64,000 nt of DNA, taken from contig NZ_QXML01000011.1 in the NCBI RefSeq assembly GCF_003583985.1, forward strand, positions 62,001 to 126,000. The letters are read 5' to 3'. Below are positions 1 through 9,390 of this stretch, piece by piece (position 1 is the first letter of the stretch; every line of letters starts with the position of its first letter). The translations under genes and the position numbers were made by a program. A model generated the notes under the pieces. The model ran no database searches. It was not told the DNA's origin and saw only the letters and a list, made by a program, of their open reading frames with translations. The stretch is from Algoriphagus lacus. GTDB lineage: Bacteria > Bacteroidota > Bacteroidia > Cytophagales > Cyclobacteriaceae.

Positions 1-1
1 A

Positions 2-766
2 GAGCTTCATGCCAAGAAATTGGTTTCTGACAGGGAATTCGAAGAAGTCAAAGAACAGTATGAATATAACGTCAAGCGCAGAAAGCTGACTTATGCATCA
101 TATCGCAACGACTCGATCGCCCGTTCCATTCAGCTTAACCAGCTGAAGCTTTCCGAAAGCCGAATGAATGCCTCTCTTACCGGGGTAGGAAATATTCTGG
201 ACAACTTGGTCATCACTGCTCCGATAGCTGGTCAGTTGGCAACTCCCGTGCAGCTGGAAATCGGTCAGGCAATCAATCCGGGTCAGCGCTATGGACAGAT
301 TGATATGTTGGATGAATTTAAAGTTCGGGTACCGATTGACGAACTCTACCTTCCCCGAATCAGTCAGGGTTTAAGAGGGAAGTTTACCCTTAGCGGCAAG
401 GATTACGAACTGGAGATTACCAAAATCTATCCCACGATAGCCAATGGGCGATTTGAAGTGGATATGGCCTTTACCGGTGAAAGTCCGGAGGGAATTCGAA
501 GAGGACAGAGCGTCCGCATCCGATTGGAGTTGGGGCAAAGCGAACAGAGCTTGTTGTTACCAACGGGAGGTTTCTTCAAGGACACTGGTGGAAATTGGGT
601 CTTTGTTCTGAATCCAACTACCGGAAATGCAGAAAAGCGAACCATCCGCTTGGGTAGAAAAAATCCTGAATTCTACGAAGTCCTCGAAGGCTTGGTCGAA
701 GGAGAAAAAGTCATCATCAGCGGCTATGAGAACTTTGGGGATAACGAAGTGCTGGAAATGAAGTGA
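2..766 (+). CDS. HlyD/MacA-like membrane-fusion protein, C-terminal part
   Basis: The reading frame is open from base 2, so the gene begins before the window and only about 254 C-terminal codons are visible; an internal TTG at 20 is not a real start. The visible part runs from the end of a charged coiled-coil hairpin (about the first 50 residues) into a lipoyl-like half with the motif VITAPIAGQL. Next come a beta-barrel segment (FKVRVPIDELYLPRI) and a membrane-proximal end with GLVEGEKVIISGY, which is typical of periplasmic adaptor subunits of MacAB- and RND-type pumps. In such pumps the adaptor joins the inner-membrane permease to TolC. It stands 176 bases before an ABC ATPase and at the head of a long run of permeases, so an ABC-type (MacA-like) role is more likely than RND. 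Confidence 0.85.
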   Translation, partial: ELHAKKLVSDREFEEVKEQYEYNVKRRKLTYASYRNDSIARSIQLNQLKLSESRMNASLTGVGNILDNLVITAPIAGQLATPVQLEIGQAINPGQRYGQIDMLDEFKVRVPIDELYLPRISQGLRGKFTLSGKDYELEITKIYPTIANGRFEVDMAFTGESPEGIRRGQSVRIRLELGQSEQSLLLPTGGFFKDTGGNWVFVLNPTTGNAEKRTIRLGRKNPEFYEVLEGLVEGEKVIISGYENFGDNEVLEMK

Positions 767-942
767 AGTCGGATGTTTGATTTCATGGGATTTAAAAATC
801 CCAGATTTGAAATCTAAACTGATTGAATTTGAATAAATTAAATAATTGAAAACCAATTAAATAAAAAACATAAATCAACTTGTGGTCGAAGACTTCCGGC
901 TTAAAAAAATCCGAAATCTGAGATCCGAAATCCAAAATCAAA
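767..942. repeat. Spacer rich in GATTT / AAATC words
   Basis: The spacer between the adaptor and the ATPase contains a perfect palindrome at 788-803 (GGGATTT, AA, AAATCCC). From about 908 there is a run of near-repeats of the words ATCCGAAATC and ATCTGAGATC. It resembles other word-like spacers in this window (see 29297, 34004 and 40999). No TGGCA element or three-half-site operator is visible here. Confidence 0.5.
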
Positions 943-1641
943 ATGGTCAACGTTATCAAAACCGTAAATCTTCGGAAGCTTTATTCTACTGAAGAAGTTG
1001 AAACTACCGCGCTGGATGGAATCCAGATCGAGATCAAAAAAGGCGAATTTGTCGCCATCATGGGCCCATCAGGATGTGGTAAATCCACCTTGCTGAATAT
1101 TATCGGCCTTCTGGACAATCCTGACGGAGGTGAATATTATTTCCTTGATCAGGAGGTGGCTAAATTCTCAGAGCGTCAGCGTTCTGCCCTGAGAAAAGGA
1201 AATATTGGCTTCGTCTTCCAGTCTTTTAACCTTATTGACGAACTCACAGTATTCGAAAACGTAGAGCTTCCGCTCCTTTACTTAAAAATTCCTGCAGATG
1301 AGCGTAAGAAAAAAGTAGAGGAAGTATTGACCCGCATGAACATCATGCACCGTCGAAACCACTTTCCTCAGCAGTTGTCAGGTGGTCAGCAGCAGCGTGT
1401 GGCGATTGCCCGGGCGATTGTAGCGAAGCCATCCGTGATCCTCGCCGATGAACCTACCGGTAATCTGGATTCGACTAATGGTGAGGAAGTGATGCGTCTT
1501 TTGGAAGAATTGAACAACGAGGGAACTACCATCGTGATGGTGACGCACTCTCCCCATGACGCCAACTACGCCCATCGCGTGATCAACCTCTTTGACGGCA
1601 AAGTGGTGACGGAGAATATCCGTGAGCAGTTTCATGTGTAA
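943..1641 (+). CDS. ABC transporter ATP-binding protein (MacB/LolD type)
   Basis: This 232-aa nucleotide-binding domain has every expected motif. Walker A is GPSGCGKST near residue 41, the Q-loop is FVFQSFNLIDELTVFENV, and the signature is LSGGQQQRVAIARAI near 146. Walker B with D-loop is ILADEPTGNLDS, and the H-loop is VMVTHSPHD. The sequence is of the LolD/MacB/SalX group, which powers FtsX-fold permeases that do mechanical work on periplasmic partners rather than classical import. Length is standard for a stand-alone NBD. It probably serves the permeases downstream, none of which carries its own NBD. A hairpin with a T-run lies between it and the first permease. Confidence 0.95.
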   Translation: MVNVIKTVNLRKLYSTEEVETTALDGIQIEIKKGEFVAIMGPSGCGKSTLLNIIGLLDNPDGGEYYFLDQEVAKFSERQRSALRKGNIGFVFQSFNLIDELTVFENVELPLLYLKIPADERKKKVEEVLTRMNIMHRRNHFPQQLSGGQQQRVAIARAIVAKPSVILADEPTGNLDSTNGEEVMRLLEELNNEGTTIVMVTHSPHDANYAHRVINLFDGKVVTENIREQFHV

Positions 1642-1653
1642 TGCTGGTTGATT

Positions 1654-1712
1654 GATGACGGATGACCGATGTATGCTTCGGTCATCCAGCATCCGTCATC
1701 CGACATTTTTTT
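1654..1712 (+). terminator. Nested hairpin with T-run between ATPase and first permease
   Basis: Outer arms 1654-1663 and 1691-1700 are perfect 10-bp complements. Inner arms 1660-1668 and 1679-1687 are perfect 9-bp complements around a 10-base loop. The two left arms overlap by four bases, so the pairings partly compete or stack with a bulge. Seven T residues follow at 1706-1712. It could be an intrinsic terminator or attenuator lowering permease expression relative to the ATPase; it could also be another of the word-like spacer repeats (GGATGAC units). Confidence 0.45.
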
Positions 1713-1745
1713 ACCTCTCACTCTCCCAACTTCCTCCTCCTCTTC

Positions 1746-4106
1746 ATGCTCCGCCACTATTTCCTACTTGCATTTCGAAATTTTCAAAAATTCAAATCCA
1801 TCTTTCTCATCAACCTGTTGGGACTGACTATAGGGTTGACGACGGTGGTACTGATAGGAGTCTGGGTAAAAGATGAGCTCAGTATCAATCGCTACCATAC
1901 AAATTCAGATCGGATCTACACCGTGCTGACCAATCACGACAACGCCGGCGGTATTGTCACTTGGTCGGTCACTCCGGCACAAATGGCCGAATCGATGAAA
2001 GCAGAACTGCCCCAAGTAGAGATGGCAGCCGGAGTTTCTCCTTTTATCTCAGGAGTAGTCTTGGAATCAGCAGGAGAAAAACTGACAGCTGATGGCTTAT
2101 TTGTGGATCAGGAATACCTTGATATGTTTAGCCATGAATTTTTGGTCGGAAATAAGTCCAAGGCCCTGACCGGAATAAATTCAGTGACACTGTCCGAAAC
2201 CTTGGCTAAGAACCTCTTTGGATCAGCTGAAAATGCGATCGGAAAGTCCCTCAAATGGCAGGTGTTTGATTTCAAAAATGAAGTTGAGGTCACTGGAGTG
2301 TACCGGGATTTTGGTTCGCTTGATGTCGAAAAGCCCCAGTTTATGCTTGCTTTCCCTTATTTCAAGGCAATGCTCGGAGATGGGGCCCATTGGGACAATT
2401 TCAATGCCTCCACCTATGTGTTGCTCGAAGAGGGAACTGATGAGGAGGCATTCAATCTTCAGATTGCCGGTTTTATAAAAGCAAAAAGGCCCACTTCCAA
2501 TGTGACTCCCTTTGTTCAGCTTTATGGTGACACCTATCTGCACGGAACCTATGAGGGGGGGAAGGTTGCCGGAGGAAGAATCAACTATGTCTGGATATTT
2601 TCAGGGGTAGCCCTGTTCATTTTGTTGATTGCCTGCATCAATTTCATGAACCTGACCACTGCCAGGTCACTGGCAAGATCAAAGGAAATCGGTGTTAAAA
2701 AATCCATGGGTGCCAGCAAAGGAGGGATTTTTGGACAGTTTATGGTAGAGTCTCTTTTGTTGGTTTTTTTGGCTTTGATGATTTCACTGGTTGCTGTTTT
2801 TATCCTTCAACCTGTATTTAATCAAGTCACAGGAAAGCAACTTAGCCTGGAATTTGGATTGACAGAGGTCATTCTATTTACCGGAATCTGGATTTTTACC
2901 GGATTGTTGGCTGGAATTTATCCATCGCTTTACCTGTCCAGGTTTAGGCCGGTTCAAATCATGAAAATTAACCTGAAAGGGAACCCAGGCGAGCTTATGG
3001 CAAGAAAGGGCTTGGTGGTTTTTCAGTTTGCGATTTCGATGCTTTTGATCATCGGGGTACTAGTGATCGGTAAGCAGATGAATTTCATTCAGAATCAAAA
3101 CTTGGGCTATGATCAGTCCCACCTCCTTCAGATCCCTTCGGAATCCATTTCCCAATCCCAATTGCCTGTTTTATTGGAGCAAATCAAGGCTGTGCCGGGA
3201 GTGGAAAACGCATCAAGTCTCAACCATCCGCTGATTGGTCTGGAAAGTTCCACGATCGGACTAAGCTGGGAAGGCAAGAGTCCTGAGGAGGAGGTGAAGT
3301 TTGAAAACATATCGGTCAATCTAGGGCTGATCGAAACAATGGGCTTTGAGATCCTGTCCGGAAGGACTTTTTCTCCGGATTTTGGAGAGGAAAACACAAA
3401 AATCATCCTCAACGAAGAAGCAGTTCGGGTGATCGGCTTTGAAAATCCAATAGGTCAAGTGGTCAATCTGTGGGGAAATGACATGGAAGTCATCGGCGTG
3501 ATCAAAAATTTTCACTTTGAATCTTTAAAAGAAAAAGTAAAACCTGCCTTCATTAAGTATGATCCAAATTTTGCCCAAAACATCATGGTCAGGATTCAAT
3601 CTGAAAATCAGCAGGAGACCCTAACCGCAATTACTGGCGTATTCCAGAATGTAGTCGGGCAGAAGGCATCCATCTTTTTCATGGATGAGGCGTATCAAAC
3701 GCTCTACGACCAAGAGCAGAAGGTGTCAGCTCTTTCAAAATATTTCGGTGTGGTAGCCATTTTTCTATCCTGTCTGGGACTGTTTGGATTGGCTGCATTC
3801 ACAGCTGAGAGCCGCAAAAAAGAAATCGGTGTACGAAAGGTTCTGGGAGCCTCCATTGGAAGTATACTCAGCTTGATTACGCGGGATTTTGTCCAGTTGG
3901 TTGCTATTTCAGTTCTATTAGCCCTTCCTATTGCCTGGTATTTTGCTGATTCCTGGCTTCAGACTTATGCGCTACAGACCAATCTAAGCTGGTGGATTTT
4001 TGCAGGTTCCGGAATCCTCTTGATGGTGATTGCAATGCTTACCGTCAGTTTTCAGGCTTTTCGTGCTGCTTCTTCCAATCCGGTGAATTCGCTTCGAAGC
4101 GAGTAG
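1746..4106 (+). CDS. MacB-like ABC permease 1 (double FtsX)
   Basis: The frame is open from 1662, but the ATG at 1746 is preferred because all paralogues start with M-(L/W)-x-x-Y-(L/F); this gives 786 aa. Architecture, shared by the nine paralogues: TM1 (about 18-40), first periplasmic MacB-type domain, a three-TM FtsX block (from about 283), a central TM with LVVFQFAIS (about 422), a second periplasmic domain, and a C-terminal FtsX block (from about 668). This is COG0577-type, with eight membrane segments in all. The two cytoplasmic coupling motifs read EIGVKKSMGAS and EIGVRKVLGAS. It probably acts with a separate ATPase, a periplasmic adaptor and TolC in export or lipoprotein handling; the substrate is unknown. 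N-terminal similarity (LIGVWVKDELS versus LIGLWIKSEFE) makes permease 2 its likely nearest relative here. Confidence 0.9.
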   Translation: MLRHYFLLAFRNFQKFKSIFLINLLGLTIGLTTVVLIGVWVKDELSINRYHTNSDRIYTVLTNHDNAGGIVTWSVTPAQMAESMKAELPQVEMAAGVSPFISGVVLESAGEKLTADGLFVDQEYLDMFSHEFLVGNKSKALTGINSVTLSETLAKNLFGSAENAIGKSLKWQVFDFKNEVEVTGVYRDFGSLDVEKPQFMLAFPYFKAMLGDGAHWDNFNASTYVLLEEGTDEEAFNLQIAGFIKAKRPTSNVTPFVQLYGDTYLHGTYEGGKVAGGRINYVWIFSGVALFILLIACINFMNLTTARSLARSKEIGVKKSMGASKGGIFGQFMVESLLLVFLALMISLVAVFILQPVFNQVTGKQLSLEFGLTEVILFTGIWIFTGLLAGIYPSLYLSRFRPVQIMKINLKGNPGELMARKGLVVFQFAISMLLIIGVLVIGKQMNFIQNQNLGYDQSHLLQIPSESISQSQLPVLLEQIKAVPGVENASSLNHPLIGLESSTIGLSWEGKSPEEEVKFENISVNLGLIETMGFEILSGRTFSPDFGEENTKIILNEEAVRVIGFENPIGQVVNLWGNDMEVIGVIKNFHFESLKEKVKPAFIKYDPNFAQNIMVRIQSENQQETLTAITGVFQNVVGQKASIFFMDEAYQTLYDQEQKVSALSKYFGVVAIFLSCLGLFGLAAFTAESRKKEIGVRKVLGASIGSILSLITRDFVQLVAISVLLALPIAWYFADSWLQTYALQTNLSWWIFAGSGILLMVIAMLTVSFQAFRAASSNPVNSLRSE

Positions 4107-4127
4107 ATAAATTTGATTTACCTCAAA

Positions 4128-4229
4128 TGGCCGATTTCGAACAAAATTGTTCGCTACTTTTTTGATTTTGATGAAAAAAGTGGGCTGAATGTGTCTTTAG
4201 GGGCTATTTGTGCTGGCACAGAAGATGGA
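4128..4229 (+). promoter_or_regulatory. Three-half-site operator plus sigma-54-like promoter, before permease 2
   Basis: Half-sites are TGGCCG (4128-4133), CGAACA (4138-4143) and TGTTCG (4148-4153), each 10 bp from the next; the last two form a perfect inverted repeat. After 60 bases comes TGGCAC (4214-4219), with G at the 14th position of the element, where sigma-54 promoters carry the G of the -12 GC. The expected C is G here. An AT-rich hairpin (ACTTTTTT / AAAAAAGT) lies between. The same layout recurs five more times in the window with spacing constant within 2 bases, which is the main evidence. Confidence 0.65.
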
Positions 4230-4291
4230 ATTTAATTTTTATCCTGAGGTAAGGAATCAAACCCCCCAGGTCAATTCATAAATAAAGAAAT

Positions 4292-6673
4292 ATGCTAACC
4301 AACTATCTCAAAATTGCGCTCCGAGGTTTCACCAAACACAAGCTCACTTTTTTAATCAATACCATCGGACTATCGCTTGGATTGTGGGCTGCCATATTAA
4401 TAGGACTTTGGATCAAAAGTGAATTTGAAGTCGGAAAAGGATTGCCCGAGATTGAGCAGGTGTACCAGGTCATGGAGCATCAAACTTACGGTGCCGAGAT
4501 ATTCACCACTAGTTCTACTCCCGGGATTCTCGCAGAAGCGATGAAAGAAAACTTGGCGGAAGTGGAAAAGGCAGCTACTTATTCATGGGATGAGGTGCAT
4601 CTTTTTGTCACTGGAGATAAGCGGGTCAAACTTACCGGGTTTTATGCAGGTGAAGATTATCTCCAGATCTTGCAGTATCCATTTGCCCATGGTAACAAGG
4701 AAAAGGCTCTTACCGACAAATCCCATATCGTTTTGACCGAGGAGGCGGCGATCAAGCTATTTGGAAAAACAGACGTTATCGGGGAATCAGTCGAAATGGT
4801 TTCCAATGAAGGAAGGGAACTCTATGTGGTGCAGGGCGTTTTGGCAGATCTGAAAAACAATGTTCCAAATCGGTTTGAGTACATTTTGCCTTATCAGGTT
4901 ATGTTCGATAAGCCATACAACGAATGGCTTAAATATTGGGGAAATAATGGTCCAAGTACCATTGTCAAACTTCAAGCGGGTACGGATGCAGATAAATTTT
5001 CGGCTTCGATCAAAGACTTTATTCTGAAGCAAAAAGAGGCAGATAATGAGGGTAGTAATGTGGAGTTATTTGTTTTTCCCCGAACCGAATTGTACCTCAA
5101 TGGTTCCTGGAAAGATGGCAAGATTCAGGAAGGTAGAATCAAAACTGTAAAGCTGTTTGCAATGATCGGATTTTTCATCCTGATCATAGCCTGCATCAAT
5201 TTCATGAATTTGTCCACTGCTAAATCTCAGAAGCGGGCAAAAGAGGTCGGAGTGCGGAAAGTATCCGGTGCGGACAAGGCCTCTTTAGTTTATCAGTTCC
5301 TCAGTGAATCACTTTTGGTTACGCTTTTTTCGGGCCTCCTGGCTTTGATTTTGGTACAGGTGACGCTTCCGGTTTTCAATAATCTAACTGGAAAAATGCT
5401 TGAGATTCCTTATTCCGAATTGACTTTCTGGGTTCAACTGATCGGAATTTTGGCATTTACCGGTTTGGTGGCAGGAAGCTATCCGGCATTTTACCTTTCG
5501 GCTACCAAGGTGGTCTCGGTTTTCAAAAACCATGTAAAAGGCAGTAAAAATGTTGTTTTGGCCAGAAAAGGCTTGGTTCTATTCCAGTTTATTCTTGCCA
5601 CAGGCCTGATTTTATCCACGGTGGTGATCTTCCGTCAGATCAATTATGCACTCAATCAGGACTTGGGCTATGAGAAGGACCAATTGGTCGCAGTGGGACT
5701 GGATGGGGATCTCTTTCAAAAGTATGATATCTTAAAAGCCCGGCTTGAATCTAACCCTAACATTGAATCGGTCACCCGAACTACCCACACTTTAACCGGA
5801 AGAAGCAGCAATACCGGGGATGTAAATTGGGAAGGGAAAGATCCCGAATTCAATGCGCTTTTTGAGCGGTTCATGGTGGATTATGATTTTGTGGAGACCA
5901 TGGGCATGAAACTAATCGAGGGAGCTGATTTTTCCAGGGAAAAGGGAGCAGATTCGACGCTGTCAGTGATAGTCAATCGTCGTGCTTTTGAAATTATCAC
6001 CCAAAACAATCCCGAATTGAGAACAATTTCCATAGGAAATGAAACCCGTCAAATCTCCGGAGTGGTGGAGGATTTTCACTTCCAAAGCTTTCACCAATCC
6101 GTGGAACCTGCCTTCATGCTGTTGAATCCAACCTATGGTTTCAATTCTTTTATCCGTGTGAAGCCTGGAGAAATGGAATCCACCCTGAGCTTTATCCAAT
6201 CTGTAGTCGAAGAACTCAATCCTGAGTTTCCTTTTTCCTATCATTTTATGGATGAGACCTATGCCCGAATGTATAAGGATGATGTACGTCTGAGAGATTT
6301 AGCGCAGTACTTCAGCATTCTGACGATTTTGATTTCATGTCTGGGACTTTTGGGTCTTTCTGCCCATGTCGCCGAGCAAAAGACCAAGGAAATCGGCATA
6401 CGAAAGGTTTTGGGGGCATCAACACTTTCAATCCTTCAAGTGATCAATAAGGAGTTTATAACCGTGGTGACCGTTTCTATTTTGATCGGTTCGGGCTTGG
6501 GCTATTGGTATATACAAAACTGGCTGGAAGGATTTGCTTATCGGATTGAATTTGAATGGTGGTTTATCCCCTTGGCTGCTGTTTTGATTTTGGGAATTGC
6601 CCTGATCACCGTTACACTTCAATCCATCAAAGCCGTGAGAAGTAACCCTGTCCAAGCCATTAAATCTGAATGA
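4292..6673 (+). CDS. MacB-like ABC permease 2 (double FtsX)
   Basis: This protein has 793 aa and a start matching the family (MLTNYLKIALRGF). TM1 is at about 20-42, the first FtsX block starts at about 288 (IIACINFMNLSTA), the central TM at about 427 (LVLFQFILA) and the C-terminal block at about 671. Coupling motifs are EVGVRKVSGAD and EIGIRKVLGAS. It is the first permease preceded by its own copy of the three-half-site/TGGCAC module, 63 bases downstream of the promoter element, so it can be transcribed separately from ATPase 1 and permease 1. Permease 3 follows after 79 bases without an obvious promoter, so the two are probably one transcript. Confidence 0.9.
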   Translation: MLTNYLKIALRGFTKHKLTFLINTIGLSLGLWAAILIGLWIKSEFEVGKGLPEIEQVYQVMEHQTYGAEIFTTSSTPGILAEAMKENLAEVEKAATYSWDEVHLFVTGDKRVKLTGFYAGEDYLQILQYPFAHGNKEKALTDKSHIVLTEEAAIKLFGKTDVIGESVEMVSNEGRELYVVQGVLADLKNNVPNRFEYILPYQVMFDKPYNEWLKYWGNNGPSTIVKLQAGTDADKFSASIKDFILKQKEADNEGSNVELFVFPRTELYLNGSWKDGKIQEGRIKTVKLFAMIGFFILIIACINFMNLSTAKSQKRAKEVGVRKVSGADKASLVYQFLSESLLVTLFSGLLALILVQVTLPVFNNLTGKMLEIPYSELTFWVQLIGILAFTGLVAGSYPAFYLSATKVVSVFKNHVKGSKNVVLARKGLVLFQFILATGLILSTVVIFRQINYALNQDLGYEKDQLVAVGLDGDLFQKYDILKARLESNPNIESVTRTTHTLTGRSSNTGDVNWEGKDPEFNALFERFMVDYDFVETMGMKLIEGADFSREKGADSTLSVIVNRRAFEIITQNNPELRTISIGNETRQISGVVEDFHFQSFHQSVEPAFMLLNPTYGFNSFIRVKPGEMESTLSFIQSVVEELNPEFPFSYHFMDETYARMYKDDVRLRDLAQYFSILTILISCLGLLGLSAHVAEQKTKEIGIRKVLGASTLSILQVINKEFITVVTVSILIGSGLGYWYIQNWLEGFAYRIEFEWWFIPLAAVLILGIALITVTLQSIKAVRSNPVQAIKSE

Positions 6674-6752
6674 ATCAGGTAAAGACTGCCAATAAAAAGC
6701 CATTCTTGCCTCTGAGTAGTTAACTGATTTTTAATCATTTATTCCTTTTCTC

Positions 6753-9152
6753 ATGATTGCTACCTATATCAAAATCTCCTGGAGAAGCTTAGTGAAGCGC
6801 CGACTGTTTACTTTGGTCAATTTGCTTGGATTGACTCTAGGGCTTAGTGCTTTTTTGGTCCTTTTTGCCTATGTGGCCTCGGAGTGGACCTACAATGATT
6901 TTCATGTCCGGAAGGATCAGATCTATCGTTTGGGAGTAATCGGGAACAGCGGAGAAGCCAATATCTACTTGCCTCCGGGTTATGCAGCAACTTTGGAAGA
7001 CAAATTTTCCGAAGTCGAAAAAGCCCATCGCTGGGCAGAGTATCTGGCCAATGGTCTGGTGGTGATTCCGGAATCGGGTGAGGCATTTAAGGAACAGGAA
7101 ATCCAATTTGTAGAGGAGGATTTCTTCGAAACCTTTTCTTTTCCAATTCAATTTGGAAAGGCAAACCTGAATGCTCCTGGTACGGCTGTGATTACGGAAG
7201 AAATCTCCCGAAAATACTTTGGGACTCCAGATGCGGTGGGTCGCAGTTTCTCCCTGAGCAATCAGTTTGGGAAAATGGATTACACGGTCATCGGAGTCAT
7301 GGATAATATCCCGGACCGATCCGATTTGAAAGGAAATATTTTCCTCTCGGTATCTACGTTGGAAAATCCCGCCAACCGAAACGGAAATGACTGGGCTGAC
7401 CCCAATGGCCTGGAATCCAGTTTTGTGAATATTTTTCTGCAAATAAAGCCCGGGGCCGATATCAGCGGACTGGAGAAGCAGATCAATGCCTTGATCAAAA
7501 ATACCCCCGGTTATTGGGAGGTAGAAGTGTTTCTTCAGCCTTTGACAGCCATTCATTTAGCGGGATCTCTTTCGGATCCTTATCCAACTTTCGGAAGCAG
7601 GGCATCTGTGTTGGTCTTTCTGGCCATGGCTTTCCTTATCTTGGGAATTGCTTACGTCAATTACCTCAATTTGTCCTCGGCAAGTATCCTTACCCGAATC
7701 AAGGAGATAAAGATGCGGAAAGTCCTGGGAGCTCAAAATTGGCAATTGGCGCAGCAATTCATGATCGAGACCTTGATTTTGCTTGGATTAGCTTTGAGTT
7801 TTTCCTTTTTGATTTTGTATCTGGTCAAGCCTTGGCTTACCGATATTTTGGGAAAATCCCTTTGGTTTGGCGTCTTTAGTACTCCCGGGTTTTGGCTGAT
7901 TTTGGTTGCGGTTTTCCTCGGCTGCATGTTGATCTCCGGATTTTACGTGGTGGCGCTGGCTGGTAAACATGCCCATGGGAATGTCACCGCGGCTGGAAAA
8001 AGCCAACTGCTGAGAAAATCCCTTGTTGTCTTCCAGTTTGTGATTTCGATCAGTATCATTTGTTGTACTCTTGTCATCCGCAATCAGTTAAACTTCATGC
8101 AAGACAGGGATTTGGGGATAAACATTCAGCAAAAGCTAGTCATCGAAGGTCCAGAGGATTTGGGTGAAGACGGAAAATCCAAAATCCTCGCCTTCAAACA
8201 AGCCTTAGCGTCCCAAAGCTTCGTGCAAGCCATCGGAGCATCCAATGCCATCCCAGGTAAAGGGTTCAACTTCAAAGCCAGCGGGATTTTTCCCATGGTG
8301 GAGCGGCCTGAAGACAAGGATAAAACCTATTCCATTTTGATCATGGACGAGAAGTTCATCGATACCTATGAGATCGAGCGCTTGGCTGGAAGGAATTTTA
8401 CCCGGGAGGAAGTCGAGGCCGGCTGGACGGGTTCTAAGAAATTGATGCTGAATGAGTCAGCTGCAAAATCTTTTGGATTTGATGGGCCGGATGATGCAGT
8501 CGGAAAATACATCAATTGGGGGGATCCGTATGAGGTAGTGGCAGTGGTCAAAGATTACCACCACATGTCGCTACGGGAAGAAATTCCCCCGATGATCCTT
8601 CTGCCGGCAGAGTCTAGCGGATATTTTTCACTCACTGTGGATGCTGATCAGATCCAGTCCAAAGTTGAAGCACTGGAAGAGATATATAAAGATATTTTTC
8701 CGGGAAACCCCTTCAATTTCTTTTTTATGGATGAGAGTTTTGCGGAGCAATATCAGTTGGAAGTGCAGCTTTCCCGAGTATTCACCGCATTTGGGATTTT
8801 GGCCATTGTCATTTCCTGTCTGGGTCTGTTTGCACTTGCCGCCTATTCCGTCCAACAGCGGACCAAGGAAATCGGAATCCGGAAAGTACTCGGAGCGAGC
8901 AGCGAAAGTTTGATCCGATTGGTCAGTAAGGATTTTATGATTCTGGTCGGATTGGCAATTCTTTTTGCTTTTCCGATAGCGTGGTATGCGATGAGAACCT
9001 GGCAGATGGATTTTCCTTACAAGGCCGGATTGTCTGTAACCACTTTTGTTTTAGCAGGAGGATTGAGTTTTCTGGTGGCTTTGTTGACAGTGGGAATCCA
9101 AGCCATTAGGGCCGCTTGGGCTAATCCCGTCGATTCCATTCGAAATGAATAA
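6753..9152 (+). CDS. MacB-like ABC permease 3 (double FtsX)
   Basis: This 799-aa protein begins MIATYIKISWRSL. TM1 is at about 20-42, the first FtsX block at about 286, the central TM at about 423 (LVVFQFVIS) and the C-terminal block at about 674. It departs from its neighbours in the first block: AYVNYLNLSSA replaces the usual ACINFMNLSTA, and the first coupling motif is EIKMRKVLGAQ. The second motif, EIGIRKVLGAS, is canonical. This suggests an older or faster-evolving copy. A strong hairpin terminator follows 95 bases after its stop, closing the permease 2-3 unit. Confidence 0.9.
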   Translation: MIATYIKISWRSLVKRRLFTLVNLLGLTLGLSAFLVLFAYVASEWTYNDFHVRKDQIYRLGVIGNSGEANIYLPPGYAATLEDKFSEVEKAHRWAEYLANGLVVIPESGEAFKEQEIQFVEEDFFETFSFPIQFGKANLNAPGTAVITEEISRKYFGTPDAVGRSFSLSNQFGKMDYTVIGVMDNIPDRSDLKGNIFLSVSTLENPANRNGNDWADPNGLESSFVNIFLQIKPGADISGLEKQINALIKNTPGYWEVEVFLQPLTAIHLAGSLSDPYPTFGSRASVLVFLAMAFLILGIAYVNYLNLSSASILTRIKEIKMRKVLGAQNWQLAQQFMIETLILLGLALSFSFLILYLVKPWLTDILGKSLWFGVFSTPGFWLILVAVFLGCMLISGFYVVALAGKHAHGNVTAAGKSQLLRKSLVVFQFVISISIICCTLVIRNQLNFMQDRDLGINIQQKLVIEGPEDLGEDGKSKILAFKQALASQSFVQAIGASNAIPGKGFNFKASGIFPMVERPEDKDKTYSILIMDEKFIDTYEIERLAGRNFTREEVEAGWTGSKKLMLNESAAKSFGFDGPDDAVGKYINWGDPYEVVAVVKDYHHMSLREEIPPMILLPAESSGYFSLTVDADQIQSKVEALEEIYKDIFPGNPFNFFFMDESFAEQYQLEVQLSRVFTAFGILAIVISCLGLFALAAYSVQQRTKEIGIRKVLGASSESLIRLVSKDFMILVGLAILFAFPIAWYAMRTWQMDFPYKAGLSVTTFVLAGGLSFLVALLTVGIQAIRAAWANPVDSIRNE

Positions 9153-9196
9153 ATGAGGAGGGGCTCGGTTCTCCGGGAAAATTGAATGATTTTTTT

Positions 9197-9301
9197 TGTC
9201 CGCTGTCGGCCAAATTGGACAGTTGGCGTTCATCTTTAAACTGTCGAAATGCCCTCTGGAGACTCCGGAGGGCATTTTTATTTTTTGATACGGTCTTTGC
9301 A
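9197..9301 (+). promoter_or_regulatory. Weak candidate copy of the shared module before permease 4
   Basis: Half-site-like hexamers TGTCCG (9197), CGGCCA (9207) and the poor GGACAG (9217) keep the 10-bp step. After 63 bases comes TGATAC (9286), which with TTGCA (9297-9301) gives a decent -24/-12 pair. The third half-site and the -24 element are both degenerate, and the spacing is 2-4 bases too long, so this copy is doubtful. Confidence 0.25.
9247..9286 (+). terminator. Intrinsic terminator after permease 3
   Basis: The outer arms AAATGCCCTC (9247-9256) and GAGGGCATTT (9268-9277) are perfect 10-bp complements, followed by T-rich sequence to 9286. It lies 95 bases past the permease 3 stop and 105 bases before permease 4. 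Confidence 0.8.
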
Positions 9302-9390
9302 ACCTATGCAGTACAAGTTGCATCTCTTAAAGTGAAAGCTAAACCAACATTTTTTCCAATAAACTAAACCAACCTAAAATTCCTCCTGCC

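Noticed and set aside
6837..7556. 239-aa open frame on the minus strand opposite permease 3
   Set aside because: It lies wholly within a clear permease gene, has no family-like sequence and its composition is that of a complementary-strand shadow.
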